A stretch of DNA of 64,000 bases from an uncultured Flavobacteriaceae bacterium (GTDB lineage Bacteria > Bacteroidota > Bacteroidia > Flavobacteriales > Flavobacteriaceae). The stretch is taken from contig CANMSI010000002.1 of NCBI GenBank assembly GCA_947500575.1, forward strand, positions 868,001 through 932,000, read 5' to 3'. The notes under the pieces were generated by a model. That model saw nothing but the letters and a program-made list of their open reading frames with translations. It was not told the origin of the DNA and made no database searches. Below are positions 18,767 through 28,210 of the stretch, one piece after another; the stretch's first letter is position 1, and the number at the start of each line of letters is the position of its first letter. The translations under genes and the position numbers were made by a program.

Positions 18767-18806
18767 TTTATTCGTTTAAATACTAGTCTTCATCGGTGAA
18801 ATGCAC
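18767..18806. promoter_or_regulatory. Conserved upstream block, copy 1
   Basis: On the plus strand TTTATTCGTTTAAA (18767-18780) is followed by ATCGGTGAAATGCAC (18792-18806). Both elements recur upstream of the second giant gene at 27994-28065, in the opposite orientation relative to the gene and with wider spacing (43 instead of 11 nt). Possible protein-binding sites; the function is unknown. Confidence 0.35.
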
Positions 18807-18901
18807 AATCATAAAAATGCCTTAGATGCTTTTGCTGTTAGGAGTATATTCTATTACGTTTAAAGCTAATAATCTATTTACAATTCCTTCATATATCGTA
18901 C

Positions 18902-18937
18902 AAAAAAAGAAGAGCCTACCCTTCGGATAGACTCTTT
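18902..18937 (-). terminator. Rho-independent terminator of the second giant gene
   Basis: On the minus strand a hairpin (outer arms AAGAG/CTCTT, inner pairs across a short loop, one internal mismatch) is followed by a run of T (complement of the A-run at 18902-18908). It lies about 30 bp past the stop codon at 18968. Confidence 0.75.
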
Positions 18938-18967
18938 ATTTCACTTACTATTATTGTACGAATTTAT

Positions 18968-21900
18968 CTAATTATCTACTACTAATTTTATGATAATAGG
19001 GACACCAGAATTGAATTCTACTGTAACAAAATAGATACCATTCCTAACAGTTGTTATGGGTAAATCATAAGTACTACCATTAAGAACTGTTTGTGGATCG
19101 TAAGAAGTTACATTTCTTCCACTCGAATCGTGCAAGCGCAGTGCTGTTACGATCTTATCATCCGGAAGATTTAGCACCAATACTTTAGCCACTTCTCTAG
19201 CCGGATTTGGAAAAACAATTCCGTCTAGTATACCACTTTCCGTTACTATGTTTTCATCTACGGTAATGGTCACTTCCGCACTATTTAGCAATCCTTCATT
19301 GTCTTGAACTGTTAGCCTAACGATATACACCCCTGGCGACAAGAACGTATGGACTGGATTATCATCAATGGAAGTAACCCCATCTCCGAAGTCCCATAAA
19401 TAGGCTACTATAGCAATGTCATCAGTAGAATTTCCACCTGCAAAAGCAACTTCTAAAGGAGCTGAACCGGTTAAAGGTGTAGCGTTAATAATTGCTACAG
19501 GAGGTTCGTTTCCATTCGGGTTATTTACCGTTATGGTGACCGTTGTAGTGTTAGACAATCCTTCTCCATCCGTTACTGTAAGACTCACCTCATAGATTCC
19601 TAAGTTCATAAAGGTATGAACCGGATTTATTTCATTAGAGGTAGTACCATCCATAAAATCCCATGCATAGCTTACAATTCCAATATCATCGGTAGAACCG
19701 CTCCCATCAAAAAATACTTCTAGAGGTGCTACTCCACTTACTGGATTTGCCACTGCAATTGCTACTGGTGCTTCATTTCCATCCGGAGTAGTCACTGTAA
19801 TGGTGATGGTAGCTGTACCTGTTAATCCTTCTGCATCTTCAACTGTAAGCAGTACATCATAATTTCCAGGATTAATAAAAGTATGTGTTGGGTCTGCTTC
19901 TGTAGAAGTGGTACCGTCCATGAAATCCCATAAATAACTTTCAATTCCAGTATCATCTGTTGAACCACTGCCAGTAAAGTTAACTACCAAAGGTGCTGGA
20001 CCACTCAGTGGGCTTGCTGTAGCAACGGCTACTGGGGCTTCATTTCCACTAGGCGCCGATACCGTAATAGTTACAACGGCAGTTCCGGTTAAACCACCTG
20101 CATCTGTAACGGTAAGCTCTACATCATAAACACCTGGATTAATAAACGTTCTACTTGGGTTAGCGTCTAAAGAGGTAGTGCCATCTTTGAAATCCCAGAA
20201 GTAGCTAACAATACCAATATCATCAGAAGAGCCATCACTGTTAAAAATAACAGCTAAAGGAGCATCGCCATTTGTTGGAGTTCCCGCAGCTACAGCAATG
20301 GGCGCTCTATTGCTTAGTAAATTGATCACAAGAGTAGATCCGTCACCTAAAGTAATGGTCAATATCGCAGTTCTACTAACCCCCATACCTGAATCCTGAA
20401 CGGTGATAATATGATTCGAATTTGGATTTAATAGGGCATCGGTAAGTTCTCCAGCGCTAATTGTAAAATCGGCTGCATTGGGACCTGAAATCACCATCGA
20501 CTTAATAATGACTCCAACATTACCACCACTGACATCTAAATTGATATCTGCGGTCATTCCTTCTTCTATCTGAACATCTGTAGGAGCACTCACAGTACTA
20601 GCAACACTAGGATCACCAATAGGAGCATCTTCTCCTAGATATTCCAAGTTCTTTTGATTTCCTCCTCCTCTATTTGGGGATCCGGCAATGATAAATAGCC
20701 CAGGACCAGAAACAATAGCTTGCGTACCATGTCTTTCACTGTTTAAATCTGGAAGTCTAGACCAAGATTGTGTTGCAGGGTCATATTCCTCCGTTACCTT
20801 CAGGGCGTCATCTGTAATAACTCCATACACATCCTGATTTTGTACTTCACCACCTACAACCACTAATTTATCATTGAAGTTGATAGCTGCAGCACCTCCT
20901 CTAGGAGTTGGTATATTTTGATCTACCGGTAAGGTACTCCAAGTACTTGTAGTAAAATCATATACATCTACTTCTGCTATGGTAGGTGCGAAAACACCCC
21001 CTGCGCCTCCAGACAAACGTCCGCCGGCGGCATACAATTTATCTCCTATCAATGTAGCATGGAAATGATCTCTTGCTCTAGGAGCATCTGTAAGGGTAGT
21101 CCATGTGCCTGTTGCTGGGTCGTACTCATCAAACCATGGTACAAAACCACCACTATGACCTTGATCATTACCACCTACAAGATAGAACTTGTTGTTATAT
21201 ACTACCAAGCCACCAGAGCCTCTTCTTCTAGCTGCAGGAATTGCAGGACCTTGAATCCATATTTGATCTGCTGGATCAAATGCCCAAACAAATTCTGCTA
21301 CTGTCTCGCTAGGGAAGGTATTGGTTTTAAAAGCACCGATTACCCAGATTAGACCTTGGTATTCTACCGCTTGAAAATGATTAAATTCAAAAGGTGCTGA
21401 ATTAACTAAAGATTCCCAGCTATCTGATGTATAGTCATAAATATCTACCGTTTGGGCACTTTCTCTACCGCCCATTAAATAGAACTTATCGCCTGCTTGC
21501 ACAAAAGAGTTTTCATGTCTTGGCGTATAGGTTTCGTCTTCATCCTTATCTACCCATGCTTCCTGCGTAATGGTCCATGTAAGTACAATGGTTACAGGTG
21601 CAGATCCCAGCTTCTTGGCCGAAATAACAACTTCATGTACACCATCTCCTGCAGGACCGCCCGTCGCCGCAGCTGCTAAAATTGTTCCCGTAATCTCACC
21701 AGTATTTACATCAATGTCTAAACCAAGAGGTTGACCCGCTATGTAATATGTAAAGCTTTCTGTGCCACTTCCTCCTGTTGCAATAACTGGAAGATTAACT
21801 ACCTCATCTACTGCACTTACTTGATCTCCTATTGGAGTAATCATTAATGGTGCTGCTGTATCTTCTTGATAAATTTCTATGGCATCTACCAGCGGATTCT

Positions 21901-24900
21901 CAATTAAACCATGCAAGAAAGTAATATTCATTTCTCCATCTGAAACATTTACAGGATACGACAACATTCCGCCAGATAAGTTTCCAAAACGCGCTGCTAA
22001 ATCAATATCCGTATCCACTACGGTCGATTCTATTTCTAAATCGAAAACACGTTGGCCTGGCATACTCGTTCCTGAGAAGCTGTTCCCCATAAATATATTT
22101 ACCACATAATCTCCGTTCGTTAAAGGTACCGTAAAGGTCATTTCATCATCTGCGGGGTCATCAAAACGTTCATTAGCGAACAAAGAATTAAAAGTGGCCG
22201 CATCAATATATGCCGGTATAGAGATGTCTCTATTTGGATATGTTAAATTGGAATTAAAAATTAGCCCTGTATTGACGGAATGATTGTCACCTACAAAAGC
22301 ACCTTCCAAACTGTTATTATCCCAATTAGTACCATCATCCGTAGCATTTACAAAAATACCCCCAGCGTTTATTCTATATATGGTACGCGCTTTAATAATC
22401 CAAGTAAACTGAATTTGAACAGCATCTGCTGTACCACCGTCGCTATCGTCTACTGTAATGGTTACATTATAAGGACTTCCTGCTGCTGCTCCTGCATCAA
22501 TAGAACCTCCTATTTGACCATTGGTAGGGTCAATAATAACGCTTGGTGGTAATCCAACTGCGGAGTACGATAAGTTTCCATCTCCTCCTATTGCGTTAAC
22601 AATTAAACCTCCATCTAACTGATCTCCTTCAAAATTCTCTTGGTCTGCTAAATCTTCAACCTCTATCGGCAATTCTGCGTCTGAAACTTTAAAAATCTCA
22701 ATCCCGTTTACCAAAGGATTATCTGCTAAACCATGTAAAAAGGTAATATCCAAACTACCGTCAGTAACAGGTAATACAAAACTAATTACTACCCCTGTTT
22801 GATGTCCGTAGGTTCCAGACAAATCTATATCATCTAACTCTGGAAAAATTATCCCTTCAATATCAACATCAAAAACACGTTCACCTGCTTCCGAAGTGCC
22901 ACTAAAACCATTCGCCATGTACAAACGCACCTCATAATTTCCACTCTGTGTTGCTGGGAAAGAGTACATCATATTTGGAACCCCTGCTGTATCGTCAAAA
23001 CGTTCTGTATCAAAAATTTCAGTAGGTGTAGTAGCTAAATCTATAGAAGGATCAAAATTTGTAATCGGGAAACTTCCTGCTCTATTACCTGCAGGTTCTG
23101 CTAAATAGGTGGAGTTATTTACCTGCGTATCTATTTCCCAGTCTAATCCGCCATCAATGGCTGCGACTGTAGGGCCACCAGCATTGACACGGTATAGCAA
23201 TACCGGATCATCTGTAACAATCCAGTTTATAACTGTTGTTACTGGTGCCGATCCTAATTTTTTAACTGTAATTACTACTTCATGCACACCATCACCTGCC
23301 GCTCCACCTGTTGCAGCACTGGTTGCAATTGTTCCTGTAATCTGACCTGTATTGGAGTCAATTGCTAAATTAGCAGGCAATCCTGAAGCATAATAGGTAA
23401 AATCTTCCATGGCATCTCCACCACTGGCAACTACGGTAAAATCAATGGTTTCCCCTACTCCATTGGCTTGACTTGAAATTGGATCAATAACCAAAGGTGC
23501 AGCTATATCTTCTGCATAAATTTCAATCGCATCTACTAACGGATTTTCTATAAGTCCATGCAAAAACGTAATGGTCATTTCACCATCTGTAACATTTACT
23601 GGGTAGGATAGCATCCCTCCAGACTGATGCCCGAATCGATCTGCCAAGTCTATATTTGTGTCAACGGTATTGCCTTCAATATCGAGATCAAAAACACGTT
23701 CTCCCACCATACTAGTTCCAGAGAAACTATTACCCATAAAAATATTTACAACATAATCACCATTTGCAACAGGAACCGTAAATACCATTTCATCACCCGC
23801 AGCCTCATCAAAACGCTCGTTAGCGAACAAAGCAGCAAACGTAGCTGCATCTATATAGGCCGGTATAGAAACATCTCTATTTCCATATTGTAAATTTGAA
23901 TTAAAGATCAACCCTGTATTTACAGTATGATTATCCCCTACAAAAGCACCTTCCACACTATTGTTGTCCCAATCTGTGCCGTCATCAGTAGCATTTACTA
24001 GAATACCACCCGCATTGATTCGGTAAATAGTTCGCTCATTCACTACCCATGTAAATTGAACATCTACTGCATCGGAACTATCCCCATCACTATCATCTAC
24101 CGTTACTGTAACTGTATACGGACTAGCTGCAGCTGCTCCTATATTAATAGTCCCCCCAATTTGTCCGTTGGTGGGTTCTATGGTTACTCCTGAAGGCAGG
24201 CCAACAGCCGAATACACTAAATTACCATCGCCACCTGAGGCACTTACTCCTAAACTCCCATCTAGTTGTTCTCCCTCAAAACTCTCTTGATCCGCAATAG
24301 AATTCACATTAATAGGAATTTCTGCATCGGATACTTTTAAAATCTCTATTCCATTTACCAAGGGGTTTTCAATTACGTCATGTAGAAAAGTAATATCCAA
24401 GGCACCATCGGTAACCAAAATAATATAATTAATAACTCCTCCCACCTGATGTCCAAATCTATCGGATAGATCAATATTGTCCAATTCCGGAAATACAGTA
24501 CCCTCTATATCTACATCAAAGACACGTTGCCCCGGCTGTGAAGTACCCGAAAATCCGTTGGCCATATACAAACGAACTTCATAGTTTCCACTTTGGGTTG
24601 CAGGGAAAGAATAGTGCATATTTGGTGCTCCTGCAGCTGTATCAAAACGTTCTGTATCAAAAATCGATGTAGGTGTTGTACTAAGGTCTACAGAAGAATC
24701 AAAAGTTGAAATTGGAAAGCTACCGGCTCTGTTTGCCGCTGCTTCTACCAAATAAATAGAATTGTTATTCTGTGTATCAACTTCCCAATCCATACCACCA
24801 TCAATAGCCGCTATAGTGGGGCCGGCTGCATTTACACGATATAGTACTACCGCATCATCAACCACCACTACAGTGAATGTTTGCATTACAGATTGCATAT

Positions 24901-27835
24901 CGGCATCCGTTGCTGTTATTGTAATATCTGAGGTAGCCGCTACTGCAGGAAATGTCAAAGTAAGGATATTATCACTAATACTTGCACCAATAGAAGGGTC
25001 GGTATTGCCATCTACCGTATACGTAAGATTAGCAACCCCATTATCATCATCAAAAAAGTTATCTAAATCAAGTGTTTCTGAAGGAGCGCTTACAATCCTA
25101 TTGTAATCTGGGATATCTGCGGTAATTATTGGCGCAGCTCCAGATACATTTAAAAACTCCCAAGTACCTTCTACCTCTTCCGTGGGACTGTTAGAAGTAC
25201 CCGTCATACCCACCATGAGTGGTGTATTCGCCTGTTGTATAGCCTGCAAAATACTTCCTTCGGCTACGATGCTTCCTATATTCGTTCTCGCACCATTATC
25301 AAAAGAATATGAAAGGGCTACTTCTCCAGTAGCTGGATTCACTTCCATATAGAAAATTACTGAACTCCCTGGACGATTGCCTACCGTAATAGGAACATCT
25401 AGTGGTGTTTGTGCTATATCTCCAGTTTCTTGAAGCGCTTGCAGTCCGGCAGGAGTTATAATAAATTTAATATAGTTGCTTTGTGTACCATCTCCAATAA
25501 AAATACCCAACTCACCATTGGCAGGAGCAGAACTACCATATAGTTGCAACGGACTATTGAAGTTCGCCATCCCCGCTTCTACGGTAAAGGGAGCCATGGT
25601 CTGGTCTACATTGATACCATATTGGAATCCTTTCTCTTGATCATTGGCACTACCCAAGGCAGTTCCTGAGGTCATTTGCATGGTCATAGCACCAATAGCA
25701 CCTCCTAAAATATCGTTCGGATTAGGCCCTGCATCTCTATCGTCTAACCAATTAAGCCAGTTAGGATTTGCATCACCATTATTCATTAATCCTGTTAAAC
25801 CTAAACCTAGGTATCCTCCAAAAGCAGTATCTGAAAGTAAGTCATTTTCAAATGGAATATTAAAAGCATCACTGCCTCCATTGGTAGGGTTTCCTAATTG
25901 CATAGGATCATTTGCATCTAAAACACCATCATTGTCGTCATCCTCATCATTTAGATCAGAAACTAGCAGACCAGCAACTATCTTGTCAAAATCATTTGGT
26001 TGTGAAGCACCATTACAAGGATCGGTACCATTGTCTTCTTCATCTTGATTGGTATACCCATCAGAATCATTATCACCATTTGGATCATAGCCTGGATCTC
26101 CAGGTTCCAAACATTCGATAAAATCTTGTGGTTCCAAAATGGTAATTGCATTAGTACCAGATAATTTCCCTACCCAAATACTTCCTGGGAAAGGATCTGT
26201 ATCACTATTACAAGTAATTCCCAAGGCATTACCTCCTAAACCAGAAGCAAAACTAGAAGTTAAGGTCTCTAAACTACCATCAGGGTTTAATTCTACTCTT
26301 CTTAAAACCCCTGTATTTACACCAGCAATTAAATCGCCTTGCATGGCACCTCCAAAATTAGAAGCCGTATACTCGTCAATACCATTGGTATTGGTACCCC
26401 AAATTGTTACTTCTCCGTCAACAGGACCATCAGGATTACTTGTTCCTGGACCTCGCCAATCGCCCTCTACCGGGTTTGCATTGGCCAAAGGCACTGCCGG
26501 CCAGTTGGCAGGTAATCCCAAAGCTGGGTCCGTGGTAGATCCTGGGGTACTCCCATCTGGATCATATACCTGGGTACGAAATACTGCTCCGGCTGTACTG
26601 CTTGGTGATGGATTATACCAAATCCCTGCCCCTGATGGATTGGCTCTTGTTGGATTTGGATGTCCACCGTAATAGCTCCCAAAGGCATAATTTTGGATAT
26701 CTGTTGTCACCAATTGTAAGTGGTCTTCATTGTTAATTTGTTCTCCTCCTGAAGGGGAACTACTTCCTGGTTCTAAAGGATCATAGTTGTTCGTAGCAGA
26801 TCCGCCGCCTTCATTGCTCGGGAATCCTCCCCAACCACCATTGGCACCATTATCTGTGACATATACACCGCCACTCTCGGTTACTACTAAATCATAGGTG
26901 TTTCTATAGCCTGGTGAAAAGATCTGTACTGGGCCTCCAGCCACGACCATTGCCTGGTTCAACCCATCATTACCACCAAAAGGATCGTTCATATCCACTC
27001 CATCATAGCCTGGCATATCTGGATCCTCTATGCCATTTGCATTCGCTCTTGTAGGATCATCCAAGGTAGGAAGATCATAAATATAGCTTCTCCCGTTATC
27101 ATCTAAGATGGGAAGCGCTGCTAGTTGTGTTAAGTTAATTGAAAGTACTGCTGCTGATAAGGCATACTCACCTGTCCACGCAAAATTGGTAGAAGGGGCT
27201 CCTCCATTGGTGTGCCCTCCTTGAGCAACTAATAAATAGTCCGTTCCATTTACCGTCACAAACTCCAATCCATTGGTTGCATGGTTTTCTTCTGATCTAG
27301 GTAAGCCTCGTACGAGGTCTACCACATCCCAATTACTCCCATTCCATGTAAAACGTGTAATGATACCAGAATTGGTATCCAATCCAAGATCGCCATCTCC
27401 TCCTGCAGTTCCACCGCCGATTCTAAAATCACTTGAAGCAACATAGATTACAGGGTTGGCTGCCGTTCCAGCTACTGCTAAGCCCGTAGTCTCTCTATTA
27501 TGAGCCGCAGTAGTTCCAAATAGCGCCCCGTCATCATCATGATCTTGAATGGTTCGTACATCAATCAAAGTTTCCGATGCAATTACTCTGTAGTTGGAAG
27601 AGCTTACTCGCTCTATGGTATATACTTTTAACCGACCCGTGTACTCGCTTACATATAAACGGCCATCTGGACCAAAGGTAAGTGAGGTTGCCAAAGAGGT
27701 GGAACTAAATCCATTAAAGTCTAGGTTGCTCTGGGAGAAAGCTTGCGCATTTACGGCAGTGCTTAAAATTCCAAAAAAACAGGTAATGATAAAAGCGGTA
27801 AAATAATGTAAGTTCTGAGGGTAGATCTTCTTCAT
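18968..27835 (-). CDS. Giant modular T9SS-secreted surface protein (2955 residues)
   Basis: This is a paralogue of the preceding giant protein. The signal peptide ends near residue 31 (AVNAQ). In order it has: a sugar-dehydrogenase/NHL-like propeller (about 32-555), thrombospondin type-3-like Asp-rich repeats (595-645), a lectin-like beta-domain (645-896), an Ig/cadherin-like domain, four malectin-like domains (995-1178, 1272-1448, 1548-1725, 1818-1995) separated by putative-Ig domains, a Kelch propeller (2092-2398), an Ig-like domain, four PKD domains (2508-2862) and a T9SS type A sorting domain (2872-2955, VFPNPA...GIYFVTVEF). It lacks the 110-residue modules and the extra carbohydrate-binding-like domains of its paralogue, but has twice as many malectin-like domains. 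The likely role is cell-surface carbohydrate binding or adhesion; the exact ligand is unknown. Confidence 0.9.
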   Translation of the reverse strand: MKKIYPQNLHYFTAFIITCFFGILSTAVNAQAFSQSNLDFNGFSSTSLATSLTFGPDGRLYVSEYTGRLKVYTIERVSSSNYRVIASETLIDVRTIQDHDDDGALFGTTAAHNRETTGLAVAGTAANPVIYVASSDFRIGGGTAGGDGDLGLDTNSGIITRFTWNGSNWDVVDLVRGLPRSEENHATNGLEFVTVNGTDYLLVAQGGHTNGGAPSTNFAWTGEYALSAAVLSINLTQLAALPILDDNGRSYIYDLPTLDDPTRANANGIEDPDMPGYDGVDMNDPFGGNDGLNQAMVVAGGPVQIFSPGYRNTYDLVVTESGGVYVTDNGANGGWGGFPSNEGGGSATNNYDPLEPGSSSPSGGEQINNEDHLQLVTTDIQNYAFGSYYGGHPNPTRANPSGAGIWYNPSPSSTAGAVFRTQVYDPDGSTPGSTTDPALGLPANWPAVPLANANPVEGDWRGPGTSNPDGPVDGEVTIWGTNTNGIDEYTASNFGGAMQGDLIAGVNTGVLRRVELNPDGSLETLTSSFASGLGGNALGITCNSDTDPFPGSIWVGKLSGTNAITILEPQDFIECLEPGDPGYDPNGDNDSDGYTNQDEEDNGTDPCNGASQPNDFDKIVAGLLVSDLNDEDDDNDGVLDANDPMQLGNPTNGGSDAFNIPFENDLLSDTAFGGYLGLGLTGLMNNGDANPNWLNWLDDRDAGPNPNDILGGAIGAMTMQMTSGTALGSANDQEKGFQYGINVDQTMAPFTVEAGMANFNSPLQLYGSSAPANGELGIFIGDGTQSNYIKFIITPAGLQALQETGDIAQTPLDVPITVGNRPGSSVIFYMEVNPATGEVALSYSFDNGARTNIGSIVAEGSILQAIQQANTPLMVGMTGTSNSPTEEVEGTWEFLNVSGAAPIITADIPDYNRIVSAPSETLDLDNFFDDDNGVANLTYTVDGNTDPSIGASISDNILTLTFPAVAATSDITITATDADMQSVMQTFTVVVVDDAVVLYRVNAAGPTIAAIDGGMDWEVDTQNNNSIYLVEAAANRAGSFPISTFDSSVDLSTTPTSIFDTERFDTAAGAPNMHYSFPATQSGNYEVRLYMANGFSGTSQPGQRVFDVDIEGTVFPELDNIDLSDRFGHQVGGVINYIILVTDGALDITFLHDVIENPLVNGIEILKVSDAEIPINVNSIADQESFEGEQLDGSLGVSASGGDGNLVYSAVGLPSGVTIEPTNGQIGGTINIGAAAASPYTVTVTVDDSDGDSSDAVDVQFTWVVNERTIYRINAGGILVNATDDGTDWDNNSVEGAFVGDNHTVNTGLIFNSNLQYGNRDVSIPAYIDAATFAALFANERFDEAAGDEMVFTVPVANGDYVVNIFMGNSFSGTSMVGERVFDLDIEGNTVDTNIDLADRFGHQSGGMLSYPVNVTDGEMTITFLHGLIENPLVDAIEIYAEDIAAPLVIDPISSQANGVGETIDFTVVASGGDAMEDFTYYASGLPANLAIDSNTGQITGTIATSAATGGAAGDGVHEVVITVKKLGSAPVTTVINWIVTDDPVLLYRVNAGGPTVAAIDGGLDWEIDTQVNNSTYLAEPAGNRAGSFPITNFDPSIDLATTPTEIFDTERFDDTAGVPNMMYSFPATQSGNYEVRLYMANGFSGTSEAGERVFDVDIEGIIFPELDDIDLSGTYGHQTGVVISFVLPVTDGSLDITFLHGLADNPLVNGIEIFKVSDAELPIEVEDLADQENFEGDQLDGGLIVNAIGGDGNLSYSAVGLPPSVIIDPTNGQIGGSIDAGAAAGSPYNVTITVDDSDGGTADAVQIQFTWIIKARTIYRINAGGIFVNATDDGTNWDNNSLEGAFVGDNHSVNTGLIFNSNLTYPNRDISIPAYIDAATFNSLFANERFDDPADDEMTFTVPLTNGDYVVNIFMGNSFSGTSMPGQRVFDLEIESTVVDTDIDLAARFGNLSGGMLSYPVNVSDGEMNITFLHGLIENPLVDAIEIYQEDTAAPLMITPIGDQVSAVDEVVNLPVIATGGSGTESFTYYIAGQPLGLDIDVNTGEITGTILAAAATGGPAGDGVHEVVISAKKLGSAPVTIVLTWTITQEAWVDKDEDETYTPRHENSFVQAGDKFYLMGGRESAQTVDIYDYTSDSWESLVNSAPFEFNHFQAVEYQGLIWVIGAFKTNTFPSETVAEFVWAFDPADQIWIQGPAIPAARRRGSGGLVVYNNKFYLVGGNDQGHSGGFVPWFDEYDPATGTWTTLTDAPRARDHFHATLIGDKLYAAGGRLSGGAGGVFAPTIAEVDVYDFTTSTWSTLPVDQNIPTPRGGAAAINFNDKLVVVGGEVQNQDVYGVITDDALKVTEEYDPATQSWSRLPDLNSERHGTQAIVSGPGLFIIAGSPNRGGGNQKNLEYLGEDAPIGDPSVASTVSAPTDVQIEEGMTADINLDVSGGNVGVIIKSMVISGPNAADFTISAGELTDALLNPNSNHIITVQDSGMGVSRTAILTITLGDGSTLVINLLSNRAPIAVAAGTPTNGDAPLAVIFNSDGSSDDIGIVSYFWDFKDGTTSLDANPSRTFINPGVYDVELTVTDAGGLTGTAVVTITVSAPSGNEAPVAVATASPLSGPAPLVVNFTGSGSTDDTGIESYLWDFMDGTTSTEADPTHTFINPGNYDVLLTVEDAEGLTGTATITITVTTPDGNEAPVAIAVANPVSGVAPLEVFFDGSGSTDDIGIVSYAWDFMDGTTSNEINPVHTFMNLGIYEVSLTVTDGEGLSNTTTVTITVNNPNGNEPPVAIINATPLTGSAPLEVAFAGGNSTDDIAIVAYLWDFGDGVTSIDDNPVHTFLSPGVYIVRLTVQDNEGLLNSAEVTITVDENIVTESGILDGIVFPNPAREVAKVLVLNLPDDKIVTALRLHDSSGRNVTSYDPQTVLNGSTYDLPITTVRNGIYFVTVEFNSGVPIIIKLVVDN
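21557..24850 (-). repeat. Intragenic tandem duplication, two units of 1647 bp
   Basis: Within the second giant gene a unit of 549 codons (malectin-like A, Ig, malectin-like B, Ig) occurs twice in tandem. Matching sites lie exactly 1647 bp apart (for example 22088/23735 and 23184/24831). The first giant gene has a single copy of this unit. The copies have diverged moderately, so the event is older than the shared 2.6-kb block. Confidence 0.8.
25146..27742 (-). repeat. 2.6-kb paralogous repeat, copy B
   Basis: Partner of 15934-18553 (see there). It covers codons for about residues 32-896 of the second giant protein. The upstream signal-peptide codons differ between the two genes, so homogenisation starts just after the signal peptide. 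Confidence 0.9.
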
Positions 27836-27893
27836 AATAAAATATTATAAAAGCAATTTTTTTAGGCTATTGATTGAATTTGCCTACAATTAG

Positions 27894-27927
27894 CAAAGAT
27901 ATTACAATACCCAATCTTAGATAGCAA
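27894..27927 (-). promoter_or_regulatory. Predicted promoter of the second giant gene
   Basis: On the minus strand, TTG (complement of 27925-27927), a 23-nt spacer and TATCTTTG (complement of 27894-27901) match the Bacteroidota consensus. The leader to the ATG at 27835 would be about 50 nt. Confidence 0.5.
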
Positions 27928-27961
27928 TCTGTTTCTACTATTCGTTCAACTTAAAACGTTT

Positions 27962-28065
27962 ATCGGTAAAGTACACCATTGGTATTCAAAATAGTGCATT
28001 TCATCGATCAACATCTATTCATATTATACTTTTAACCGTATGTAAAATACGTTTAAACGAATAAA
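27962..28065. promoter_or_regulatory. Conserved upstream block, copy 2, with inverted half-sites
   Basis: ATCGGTAAAGTACAC (27962-27976) and GTGCATTTCATCGAT (27994-28008) form an imperfect inverted pair separated by 17 nt; TTTAAACGAATAAA follows at 28052-28065. The second and third elements are the reverse complements of the block upstream of the first giant gene (18767-18806, one mismatch in the 15-mer). Confidence 0.35.
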
Positions 28066-28149
28066 AACAGGGAGTAAAACTACAAATTTATCATACAAAT
28101 TCAGAGAAAAAATGCAATAAATATCCATTCAAAATTGCAAGAAAAACCT

Positions 28150-28184
28150 AAAAAAGAAAACCCATTCTATCAAAAGAATGGGTT
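28150..28184 (-). terminator. Rho-independent terminator of the wzc-like operon
   Basis: A perfect 10-bp stem AACCCATTCT/AGAATGGGTT (28159-28168 with 28175-28184) and a 6-nt loop are followed on the minus strand by a T-rich tail (complement of 28150-28158). It ends the 34488-28211 operon. Confidence 0.85.
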
Positions 28185-28210
28185 CTATACAGTTTACTAT
28201 TAAGTATTTT

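Larger units (their letters stand above)
18651..18967. other. Intergenic region between the two giant genes
   Basis: The region holds the terminator of the upstream (second) giant gene at 18902-18937 and the probable promoter region of the first giant gene. Two minus-strand -7-like elements are visible (complements of 18711-18718 and 18726-18733) without a well-placed TTG. A block at 18767-18806 is shared with the upstream region of the second giant gene. I see no small gene or RNA. Confidence 0.6.
27836..28210. other. Intergenic region upstream of the second giant gene
   Basis: This contains a good minus-strand promoter (27894-27927), an inverted arrangement of ATCGGTAAAGTACAC (27962-27976) and GTGCATTTCATCGAT (27994-28008), a TTTAAACGAATAAA element (28052-28065), and the terminator of the wzc-like gene at 28150-28184. 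I see no coding sequence. Confidence 0.6.

Noticed and set aside
25644-26672. Plus-strand frames of 134 and 177 codons in the second giant gene
   Set aside because: They mirror similar antisense frames at 16432-17274 in the paralogous gene, which follows simply from the shared 2.6-kb repeat.
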